Source: Dinghuibacter silviterrae
GTDB lineage: Bacteria > Bacteroidota > Bacteroidia > Chitinophagales > Chitinophagaceae
Length of the DNA stretch: 64,000 bases
Assembly: GCF_004366355.1 (NCBI RefSeq)
Contig: NZ_SODV01000001.1
Coordinates: 3,720,001-3,784,000 of the forward strand
Direction: 5' to 3'
Shown here: piece after piece, positions 57,755-64,000 of the stretch
How positions within the stretch are numbered: position 1 is the stretch's first letter
Layout: each line of letters opens with the position of its first letter
Translations under genes and position numbers: made by a program
The notes under the pieces: generated by a model
Told to the model about the DNA's origin: nothing
The model's database searches: none
What the model saw: the letters and a program-made list of their open reading frames with translations, nothing else

Positions 57755-58782
57755 GGGTGTAGCAAATAATCTATGGAAAGCGAAGGCCCTATCCAGGCCG
57801 CCTTGTAGATTGAATAGGGGGCGCTGACATTCAATATCTGCACAGGACTTTTAATCGTCCCCTCTTGATCCTGAAACTCAGTTTTTAGATAACTGAAGTC
57901 AAGTCCCACGCCCAGCGCCCAATGTTTGCCAAACCGCTCGCTCCAGGTAGCACTTACGCTGTATAGCATATCCCTAAGTGTAAGGCCCCGCTCCCGGTCC
58001 ATACTGTCAAACACCGGGCCGGCTGTAACGGACACCCGGAGCAACCCCCGGTCCCGTTCAAACACAATCGAACCAAGGCCCGCCGCCCAGCCGCTGAGCG
58101 GACCGTTCGTTTGCCAGCCCGCGATCAGGTAAAGGCGCCGGAAACCGGCTTCCAGGTGAGGGTTGAGAAACATCGCGGTCGACATGCCGAGGTCCAGACC
58201 GGCGTACCAGGAATGTCCCTTGAACAGGTTCCAGGAACCGAAAAGACGAAGACCTCCACCTGTGGAATGATGGCCGCCCACCTTGGCTGGAGCCCCTTCT
58301 GCCGGGGTAGGAGAAGACAAGACCGGTTGAAAAGCCGCCGCTACCTCCGGATCCGCCCCTGCCTCCGCCGGGGGAGCCTCACCGGTCTCGTCCGCCGAAG
58401 GCGCCGCAAACCCTGCGGTATTCACCCCCGTTAGCCCGGGATGTTTATGCCGGAAAATGATGTGTTCTCTATAACGGACAAAGGTCAGGTCGGTTGCCCC
58501 CCGGATGGCGACCAGCAGACAGTTCAGGGAGTACCTGCCTGCGTAGAAGTGAATGACCTGGTCGCTCCGGATCTTCCTGGCGTCGAAGGAAAACCGGATG
58601 TCGGAAGTGCGATGGACCAGCCGGGTCAGAGAATCCAGGGTGATATCTCCAGAAAGAAAAAGCGGGAAATGGCTCTGGGCCATCAAACGCGGATTGCCCA
58701 TCCAGCTTAGCCAGAGGAAGCTAACAATTAGTCTTGTCTTAGTTACTACCCTCACCCGATAACTGAATGGTTTGCTTTTCAT
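57751..58782 (-). CDS. STN-domain protein with C-terminal barrel-like part
   Basis: The 343-residue product has a signal-like N-terminus ending in RLMAQ, then an STN (secretin/TonB short) domain in residues about 40-115 (GDITLDSLTRLVHRTSDIRFSF; HIIFRHKHPG). A Pro/Ala-rich linker follows, then beta-rich segments with alternating aromatic residues typical of outer-membrane strands (WYAGLDLGMSTAMFLN; HWALGVGLDFSYLKTEF). Normally an STN domain is fused to a TonB receptor, but here it is fused to a short barrel-like part. It overlaps the FecR-like gene by 44 bases from ATG 58782, or starts at GTG 58755 with a 17-base overlap. Probably it senses or gates something at the outer membrane. Confidence 0.65.
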   Translation of the reverse strand: MKSKPFSYRVRVVTKTRLIVSFLWLSWMGNPRLMAQSHFPLFLSGDITLDSLTRLVHRTSDIRFSFDARKIRSDQVIHFYAGRYSLNCLLVAIRGATDLTFVRYREHIIFRHKHPGLTGVNTAGFAAPSADETGEAPPAEAGADPEVAAAFQPVLSSPTPAEGAPAKVGGHHSTGGGLRLFGSWNLFKGHSWYAGLDLGMSTAMFLNPHLEAGFRRLYLIAGWQTNGPLSGWAAGLGSIVFERDRGLLRVSVTAGPVFDSMDRERGLTLRDMLYSVSATWSERFGKHWALGVGLDFSYLKTEFQDQEGTIKSPVQILNVSAPYSIYKAAWIGPSLSIDYLLHP

Positions 58783-59623
58783 GATCGAAGTAGTATTGTA
58801 TTTGCAAGGTCGCCGCCAGGACGTCCAATATGTAGTGCAGCGGTTTATGATCGAATTGGGTGGTCACGCGGCACCGGAGCAGTTGCGGATTGCGGACCAC
58901 GAAGCGCACCCCGTAGGTCTTTGAAAGGCTTTCCAGGACCTTTGGTAGGGGTGCGTCAGCGTATGTTAGGACGGGGGGGACGGGCTTATCCATGGAATGT
59001 GTCGTGTGCCTGTGGCGCATGGATACGGCGGCCGGTGACGCGCCACCGGCATACGACCTGCCGTTGACGGACACAGCGGCACCGGGTGCGCCTGCAGCCC
59101 GCTCGCCGGCGTTAGACTTCGGCGCGGTTGACGCGCCGTTGGCAGACTTCAACGTAGATGACGCCCCGGCGTCGCCCCCAGTGGGGCCACCAGACACAAC
59201 CCCCGACGCAAGCGTAGCGCCGGGGCGTGCCTGGTACCCGGTATCGTTCTTTCTCATGTCAATTGTCCTATTTGCGTCGAAAAGCGTACTGTCCCGCACA
59301 ACAACTGCGCGGGCCGGAGCCGTATGCTTGTAAACCACCACCCCCGTCACCCCCGCGATTATCAACACCGCTGCATACATGCCAAACGCCGCCCCCTTTG
59401 GAAAAGGCGCAGGCCCATGCTTTGTCCTCCAGGCCTTCCATTCCCCCGCCACATCCGGGGCCCGGTAATCTCCCTTCCCCAGCAGTGCCTGCCACTCATG
59501 CCAAACCTGCTCGAACGCCCTCCGGTGCTCCGGGGAGGCGTCGATCCACTCCTCGACCTTCGCCGCCTCGTCGGGCGTTGCGGCGCCGGAGAGATATTTC
59601 CGTATGATGGATTCAGCCAGCAT
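58739..59623 (-). CDS. FecR-like anti-sigma factor with atypical middle
   Basis: The 294-residue product has an N-terminal sigma-binding helical part (MLAESIIRKYLSGAATPDEAAKVEEWID), the conserved HRRAFEQVWHEWQALL, one membrane helix (FGMYAAVLIIAGVTGVVVY) and a C-terminal secretin-like domain (PLPKVLESLSKTYGVRFVV; HKPLHYILDVLAATLQIQYYF; TIQLSGEG). These ends match FecR-type regulators. The central FecR beta domain is missing, replaced by an Ala/Gly/Ser-rich segment of about 90 residues (ASGVVSGGPTGGDAGASS and similar). It would bind the ECF sigma factor in the cytoplasm and receive a periplasmic signal. Its start overlaps the sigma gene by 11 bases (or 17 if ATG 59629 is used). Confidence 0.8.
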   Translation of the reverse strand: MLAESIIRKYLSGAATPDEAAKVEEWIDASPEHRRAFEQVWHEWQALLGKGDYRAPDVAGEWKAWRTKHGPAPFPKGAAFGMYAAVLIIAGVTGVVVYKHTAPARAVVVRDSTLFDANRTIDMRKNDTGYQARPGATLASGVVSGGPTGGDAGASSTLKSANGASTAPKSNAGERAAGAPGAAVSVNGRSYAGGASPAAVSMRHRHTTHSMDKPVPPVLTYADAPLPKVLESLSKTYGVRFVVRNPQLLRCRVTTQFDHKPLHYILDVLAATLQIQYYFDHEKQTIQLSGEGSN

Positions 59624-60152
59624 AAACAAACAGGTATATAAATAAACAAAGGATCACCCCATAGGCTTCCAACCGTTCCCGGAGGATACGGAGCGCCTTG
59701 CCCACCTGGGCCTCTACCGTCTTTACCGAGATGCCGTTCTCCGCGGCGATCTGGGCGTAGCTTTTTTGCTCCTCCCGGCTTTTTAGAAATATTTCCCTGC
59801 ACCCCGGTGGTAGTTCGGCGACCACTTCCCGGATCCGAGTCTGCAACTCCCGGCACTCCACCAGCCAGTCCGCGGACAAAGACAAATCATCCCCGTCTTG
59901 AATCGGCACGCGAGGGCGTTCCCGCGTCATCCGGTTGACGCAGTGATGGTATAAAGACTTGTACAGATACCCCTGGAGGCTGGTCTTGATCTCAAGTCTG
60001 TCCGCATTTTCCAAAAGCCTGGTAAACACCTGTTGCACCGCCTCCCTGGCCGCCTCCTGGTCACGCAAAAGGGTATACGCATACCGGTGCATACCGGTAT
60101 AATGCGTATGAAAAGCCTGTTCAACGGCCGCTAGATTGTTTCGACTTGCCAA
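59613..60152 (-). CDS. ECF RNA polymerase sigma factor
   Basis: The product is about 179 residues if translation starts at TTG 60152. Seen: sigma region 2 (HYTGMHRYAYTLLRDQEAAREAVQQVF, followed by SLQGYLYKSLYHHCVNRM) and region 4 (LPPGCREIFLKSREEQKSYAQIAAENGISVKTVEAQVGKAL). These are typical of ECF sigma factors paired with FecR proteins in Bacteroidota. A longer frame starts at ATG 60242, but a perfect TATTTTTG box (60181-60188) lies inside it, so the true start is probably after that box. No ATG lies between the box and region 2 except in MHRYAY, so TTG at 60152 is the best candidate. The last 15 residues are hydrophobic (VILCLFIYLFVYAG). Confidence 0.85.
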   Translation of the reverse strand: MASRNNLAAVEQAFHTHYTGMHRYAYTLLRDQEAAREAVQQVFTRLLENADRLEIKTSLQGYLYKSLYHHCVNRMTRERPRVPIQDGDDLSLSADWLVECRELQTRIREVVAELPPGCREIFLKSREEQKSYAQIAAENGISVKTVEAQVGKALRILRERLEAYGVILCLFIYLFVYAG

Positions 60153-60180
60153 AACGATAGGAGTCTTCTGGAGTAAGACA

Positions 60181-60188
60181 CAAAAATA
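60181..60188 (-). promoter_or_regulatory. Promoter -7 box of the sigma-factor operon
   Basis: On the minus strand TATTTTTG matches TAnnTTTG exactly. It lies in the divergent region with pcm and sets the start of the sigma gene below about 60175. Confidence 0.5.
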
Positions 60189-60228
60189 GAGGGGGACCCT
60201 TACGGCGCGCGTAATTTTTTTTATCGCG

Positions 60229-60236
60229 TATCTTTG
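60229..60236 (+). promoter_or_regulatory. Promoter -7 box of pcm
   Basis: TATCTTTG matches TAnnTTTG exactly and ends 4 bases before the ATG at 60241, so the transcript would be close to leaderless. Confidence 0.5.
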
Positions 60237-60240
60237 CCCC

Positions 60241-60900
60241 ATGCGTCAATACGAGGACACTTACCGCCACAAAGGCCTTCGCAAGAATCTGATAACCAGT
60301 CTGAAACAAAAGGGCATCACCGACGAACGTGTCCTGGAAGCCATCAACGCCCTGCCCCGTCACTTCTTCCTGGACACCGCCTTTGACGCCATCGCTTACG
60401 AAGACCGGGCGTTCCCGATAGGGGAGGGGCAGACCATATCCCAGCCATATACCGTGGCCTACCAAACCCAGTTGCTGGAGGTAAAATCCTTTGAAAAAAT
60501 ATTGGAGATCGGCACGGGGAGCGCGTACCAGGCGAGCGTGCTCGCGGAAATGGGGGCTTATGTGTACACGATCGAACGTCAAAAGAAGCTGTTTGACGCG
60601 AACAAAAACTTTATTTTCAAAAGCAAATATCCCCACCTGAAGTTCTTTTATGGGGACGGTTTCGAGGGGCTGCCGACCTACGCGCCTTTCGATAAAATCC
60701 TGATTACCGCGGCAGCGCCCTACATACCCGTGCCGCTCAAAGCCCAGTTGAAAGTAGGTGGGAAAATGGTGATCCCCGTCGACGAAGGAAACGCCCAGCG
60801 GATGTTGCGCCTGACAAAGGAAAATGAAGAAGGCTCCTTCAGGGAAGAAGCCTTCGATCAATTTTCTTTTGTGCCTATGCTGACGGGCAAAAGGGGCTAG
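60241..60900 (+). CDS. pcm: Protein-L-isoaspartate O-methyltransferase
   Basis: The 219-residue product matches Pcm, which repairs isoaspartyl damage by SAM-dependent methylation. Seen: ALPRHFFLDTAFDAIAYEDRAFPIGEGQTISQPY (in part), the SAM-binding EIGTGSAYQASVLAEMGAYVYTIER, GDGFEGLPTYAPFDKILITAAAP and VGGKMVIPVDEG near the C-terminus. Length is normal. The gene diverges from the sigma-factor operon with separate boxes for each, and its TATCTTTG box is unusually close to the ATG. Confidence 0.96.
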   Translation: MRQYEDTYRHKGLRKNLITSLKQKGITDERVLEAINALPRHFFLDTAFDAIAYEDRAFPIGEGQTISQPYTVAYQTQLLEVKSFEKILEIGTGSAYQASVLAEMGAYVYTIERQKKLFDANKNFIFKSKYPHLKFFYGDGFEGLPTYAPFDKILITAAAPYIPVPLKAQLKVGGKMVIPVDEGNAQRMLRLTKENEEGSFREEAFDQFSFVPMLTGKRG

Positions 60901-60915
60901 CGCGCCACGCGGGGG

Positions 60916-63627
60916 CTAGCGGGTTCCGCCGCCACCGCCGATATCTCCGCCACCACCCTGGTCTTGCTGATCCTGTTTCATGTTCTTTTTCTTGAACAGA
61001 CTCATGTCCATCTTCCCGAAGCGGTAGGCAAAAGTCAACCGCATGAATTGCGGATCGCGCAAACGGGAGTAGTCGAGGGTCAGGTATTGTGAGGTGGAGA
61101 CGGCGTCGTTGATCCGTGTCCGGAAGACGTCCTGCATGTTGAAGGTGATGGACGCGGCCTTGTTTTTCAGGAATTCCTTTTTGACAGCGAAGTCCATCCC
61201 ACCGGTGGGCTTGATATACCCATTGGCGGTGGACACCGGTTGGTTGAAGCCGCCGAAACGGCCACCCCCGCCGGAATTGGGGGGAACGATCGTCTTGGAC
61301 TGGTAGTCGCCGTTGAGCTGGATGGAGAAATTGGCCGGGAGCTTGATGTCGACGTTAAGCTTGCCGAAGTAGCTGAATTGGCTTTGGTTGCTCAAACCGG
61401 CGAGGTTGCCCGCGTTGATTTTAGAATCGTAAATGATGACGTTGGCCATAAAGTCGAGCCACTTCGTGATGTTGTACCGGTTGGTGAGGTCGAGCCCGTA
61501 TACTTCACTGGAACTGGCGTTCTGGTAGGTATAGACGTTGCTGCTGTCGAGGTTGCCCGGCAGGAGCTCGCGGATCACGTTCCGTGTAATCAGGTTGGTC
61601 GTGTGTTTATAGTAGACCGTGGCGAGGAAGCTGCCGCCTTTATAGTCGTTCTGGTAGTTGACCTCGTAAGAGCTGGTAAACTCGGGAACGAGGTCGGGGT
61701 TCCCCGTCGAAAGGGCGAGGGAGTCGGAGCGGTTGACATAGGGAGACAACTGCCAGAAGTTGGGCCGGTTGATCCGGCGGGTATAGTTGGCTTGCAGGCT
61801 TTGACCCTCGCTGATCTTGTAGGACAAGAAGGCGCTGGGGAAAAGGCTCAGGGGGAAATTATGGGTAAACGTCATGGGCTGGGTGCTGGTATACAGCGTC
61901 CCCTGGTACTGCGAGCTTTCGCCCCTCAGACCCGCCTGGTAGGACAGCTTTTTTGTCAGCTGGCTGGAGAACTGGGCATACGCGGCGTAGACTTCGCTGG
62001 TGTATTTGAAGTTGTTGTTGAGCGCCACGTTCGGGTAAAAGGTCTTCCCGGAATCAATGGAGTTCTCATACAGGTTATCGGTGGACTGTTTCTGGTAGTT
62101 ACCCCGGATACCCGCTTCGAGCTTGGTTTTCTCCGTAAACGGATTCACATAGTCGGACTGAAAATTGTAGCTCTGAGAGGTACCGTTGGAGTATATATTT
62201 TCCGGATAAAAATAATCCAGGGAGCCGCTGAACGGAACGTCCGGATGCGCCACATACGAGTTGACGACCTGGTTGGTCGTGTTTTTCCGGTCGGACACGT
62301 TGAGGTCCGCCGTCAGCTCGTGCCCGGACTTTGCAAAATTATGTTTGTAATCGAGCTCCCCTTCCGCATTCCGGAACATGCTCTTGTTAACGCCGTATTG
62401 CGCAAAGGTGCTGGTGCTGTCGGCGTAAGCGGGGTAGTTGTTCAGGTCGTACTGGGTGACCGAGTTATAGTTGTCGTAGTTGTCGAAGGTGCCGTGGAAA
62501 TAGTTCGCGGCTAAGGTGAGGGTGTTCCTGTTGTCAAGGAAATAATCCAACCCTGCCCGGCCAAAACCCATGGTGCCTTCGCTCGTGTTGGAGCTCGGTT
62601 GGTGCGTATAATAGAAGGCCCTGCCCAGGCTGTCAAAGTTGGTCTGGTCAAGCGTCCCCGTGGACACGGATTTCCGCTGACGGAGGTTGCCGTTCAAAAA
62701 GAAGTTGAACTTGCCTTGCCGGACGTTGATGTCGCCCCCGCCGTTGAACTTGCCGCGGGAATCGACGCCGGCGCGCAGGTCGCCGTTATACCCGACTTTC
62801 TTATTCTTTTTCAGGACGACATTGATGATACCGCCCCCGCCGCCGGAAGCGTCGTATTTGGCAGAGGGGTTGGTCATGACCTCGATACTTTCGATGGCAT
62901 CCGCGGGGATCTCATCCATCGTCAGCGTCGTGGGACGGCCGTCGACAAAAATCTGGGGCGTCTGGTTGCGCAGGGTGATGTTCCCGTCGATGTCGACATT
63001 AACAGACGGCACGTTTTTGAGTACGTCGGTGGCCATCCCGCCGGCAGCGACAATATTCTTATCTACGTTAAACACCTTTTTGTCCACCGCCATCTTGTAT
63101 TGCGGCGGCGTGGCATTGATCACCACGTCGGCCAGTTGGGTAACGGTGGCCTTCATTTTGATATTGCCGAGGTCCTTGTCGATGGCGTCCAGGATCTGGT
63201 CCATGTTGCCGCCCTGGCCTTGTGCGGCGCCCCCCTGGCCCTGGGCCCCAGCCAGACCTTTGATGTCAAACTTTACCGGCTGGCTATAATCATTATAATT
63301 GATCGCCGTAATCCGAAGGATATAGTTCCCAAACACCGGCAAATTCTCCAGGCTGAAGTCCCCGTTGGCCTTGGTCAGCAGCCCCTGAACGACGACGGGT
63401 TTGGACGTATGGGTGACACTATCATAGCGGTTACGCAACAACTCCACCGTTGCCCCGTCCACACCCTTATTCGTTTTAGCATCTACAACCCGTCCATAAA
63501 AGTGCCCGACGTTCGCATTCTGCCCGCCCCTTCGTCCGCCACCGGCATTACCCCCGCCCCCGCGCACCTGCGCCTGGAGGGTGTATGACGCCAGCAGACA
63601 AACCAACAAAAACGTAAAAACTCGCAT
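60916..63627 (-). CDS. TonB-dependent-receptor-like outer-membrane barrel protein
   Basis: The 903-residue product has a signal peptide (FTFLLVCLLASYTLQAQV), a carboxypeptidase-regulatory-like domain (GHFYGRVVDAKTNKGVDGATVELL, split over about 80 residues), a plug domain (DVLKNVPSVNVDIDGNITLR; PQIFVDGRPTTLTMDEIPADAIESIEVMTNPSAKYDA in part) and a long C-terminal barrel ending in FMRLTFAYRFGKMDMSLF with a short Gly-rich tail. The barrel is of the type common in Bacteroidota outer-membrane proteins. It would import or bind a ligand with energy from TonB; the ligand is unknown. No SusD partner is adjacent, so it is not a typical polysaccharide locus. A TACTTTTG box precedes it. Confidence 0.9.
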   Translation of the reverse strand: MRVFTFLLVCLLASYTLQAQVRGGGGNAGGGRRGGQNANVGHFYGRVVDAKTNKGVDGATVELLRNRYDSVTHTSKPVVVQGLLTKANGDFSLENLPVFGNYILRITAINYNDYSQPVKFDIKGLAGAQGQGGAAQGQGGNMDQILDAIDKDLGNIKMKATVTQLADVVINATPPQYKMAVDKKVFNVDKNIVAAGGMATDVLKNVPSVNVDIDGNITLRNQTPQIFVDGRPTTLTMDEIPADAIESIEVMTNPSAKYDASGGGGGIINVVLKKNKKVGYNGDLRAGVDSRGKFNGGGDINVRQGKFNFFLNGNLRQRKSVSTGTLDQTNFDSLGRAFYYTHQPSSNTSEGTMGFGRAGLDYFLDNRNTLTLAANYFHGTFDNYDNYNSVTQYDLNNYPAYADSTSTFAQYGVNKSMFRNAEGELDYKHNFAKSGHELTADLNVSDRKNTTNQVVNSYVAHPDVPFSGSLDYFYPENIYSNGTSQSYNFQSDYVNPFTEKTKLEAGIRGNYQKQSTDNLYENSIDSGKTFYPNVALNNNFKYTSEVYAAYAQFSSQLTKKLSYQAGLRGESSQYQGTLYTSTQPMTFTHNFPLSLFPSAFLSYKISEGQSLQANYTRRINRPNFWQLSPYVNRSDSLALSTGNPDLVPEFTSSYEVNYQNDYKGGSFLATVYYKHTTNLITRNVIRELLPGNLDSSNVYTYQNASSSEVYGLDLTNRYNITKWLDFMANVIIYDSKINAGNLAGLSNQSQFSYFGKLNVDIKLPANFSIQLNGDYQSKTIVPPNSGGGGRFGGFNQPVSTANGYIKPTGGMDFAVKKEFLKNKAASITFNMQDVFRTRINDAVSTSQYLTLDYSRLRDPQFMRLTFAYRFGKMDMSLFKKKNMKQDQQDQGGGGDIGGGGGTR

Positions 63628-63641
63628 CTATGATTTTTTGG

Positions 63642-63649
63642 CAAAAGTA
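63642..63649 (-). promoter_or_regulatory. Promoter -7 box of the barrel gene
   Basis: On the minus strand TACTTTTG matches TAnnTTTG exactly, 14 bases before the ATG at 63627. Confidence 0.5.
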
Positions 63650-63692
63650 CCGCCAAAAAAAGGGAGGTTCGCCCTTCAAACTGTACAGGCGG

Positions 63693-63974
63693 TTATTTCA
63701 GAAGGCCGGAAGGGCCAATCTGTCCCAGAATCAATTCTTGCACGATCCCCAGCCCCGCACCGGCCACAAACCCGATGGCTACTGCTTTATAAATGAGTGC
63801 CTTGGCCAGCTTCCCCGCACAGTTGCCGATGAAGTCGGGCAGGAGCGTTCCCAGCTCCTCCATAAAGATGGCTTTGAACTGGGCGATGGTTTTGTCACCG
63901 ATAAACATGCCCACCACCGGCATCGCCTTTGGCAATTTCTGCCGGAGAAATGTGTCGACTTCCGTTTCCGCCAT
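63693..63974 (-). CDS. Small protein of unknown function with C-terminal hydrophobic segment
   Basis: The 93-residue product begins MAETEVDTFLRQKLPKAMPVVGMFIGDK and has a hydrophobic helix near the C-terminus (YKAVAIGFVAGAGLGIVQELIL). The middle (FKAIFMEELGTLLPDFIGNCAGKLAKAL) is helical and looks like a real protein. There is no signal peptide and no known domain. A single C-terminal membrane anchor or an amphipathic helix is possible. The gene lies 44 bases upstream of the -7 box of the barrel gene on the same strand and may be transcribed with it or alone. The frame starts 26 bases from the window edge and appears complete. Confidence 0.55.
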   Translation of the reverse strand: MAETEVDTFLRQKLPKAMPVVGMFIGDKTIAQFKAIFMEELGTLLPDFIGNCAGKLAKALIYKAVAIGFVAGAGLGIVQELILGQIGPSGLLK

Positions 63975-64000
63975 CGGTAAAACGTCCGGTAGAATTTTTT

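Noticed and set aside
61240..62514. Plus-strand frame of 424 codons opposite the outer-membrane barrel gene
   Set aside because: Val/Gly-rich antisense shadow; barrel motifs are on the minus strand.
1..64000. CRISPR array
   Set aside because: No regularly spaced direct repeats were seen.

Overview
The window looks like a chromosomal segment of a Bacteroidota bacterium, most likely in or near the Chitinophagaceae (genus not determined). Evidence: promoters of the TAnnTTTG type, a CHU_C-type T9SS sorting domain, an ECF sigma / anti-sigma / STN cassette, a TonB-type barrel with a carboxypeptidase-like N-terminal domain, the panB-metK-glycosyltransferase-panC-panD block, and LytTR two-component genes. 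Most of the window is GC-rich. The stretch from about 2.6 to 12.4 kb is visibly AT-rich.

Layout. (1) 1-2.5 kb: an M35-type metalloprotease without a signal peptide and a partial secreted protein. (2) 2.7-16.4 kb: a probable integrated island ending at a tRNA-Pro gene. It carries a DUF262/DUF1524 protein, a tightly coupled three-gene unit (HNH-ParB fusion, SNF2 helicase, Dam-type adenine methylase), a retropepsin-like protease paired with an unknown protein, a decayed gene next to a perfect 38-bp palindrome, a SUKH protein, an XRE regulator, four tandem paralogous small proteins, and a large serine recombinase whose reading frame runs through the tRNA terminator and the tRNA itself. (3) 16.5-25.9 kb: M13 peptidase, AraC regulator, a structured intergenic region, then an aldehyde dehydrogenase, a flavin amine oxidase and a LytS/LytR-type pair with a lipoprotein. 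(4) 25.9-34.9 kb: pantothenate genes panB, panC, panD, plus metK, a single-domain GT5 protein, a YbhN-like membrane protein, a heptose-phosphate adenylyltransferase, and ppk1/ppx. (5) 35-40.8 kb: a TolC/adaptor/RND efflux operon. (6) 40.9-48.4 kb: YcxB-like protein, RlmB, HMG-CoA lyase, ABC-F, a lipoprotein, an M28 peptidase, a small XRE protein, tRNA-Gly. (7) 48.4-55.5 kb: Fe-S oxidoreductase subunits split by yceI-lysE, a PyrR-like phosphoribosyltransferase, a phosphohexomutase and a tail-fibre-like secreted protein. (8) 55.5-64 kb: an ECF sigma/anti-sigma/STN/NHL-CHU_C operon, pcm, a TonB-type outer-membrane barrel and a small protein.

The most interesting part is 2.7-9.6 kb. The 3'-most three genes overlap by 1 and 11 bases and combine a nuclease, a ParB-like domain, a DNA translocase/helicase and a DNA methylase, the parts expected of a restriction-modification-like anti-phage system. 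I cannot match this combination to a named system. The gene upstream (DUF262-DUF1524) carries the same two fold classes in the opposite order. Assignments are made by reading motifs; no database search was run.
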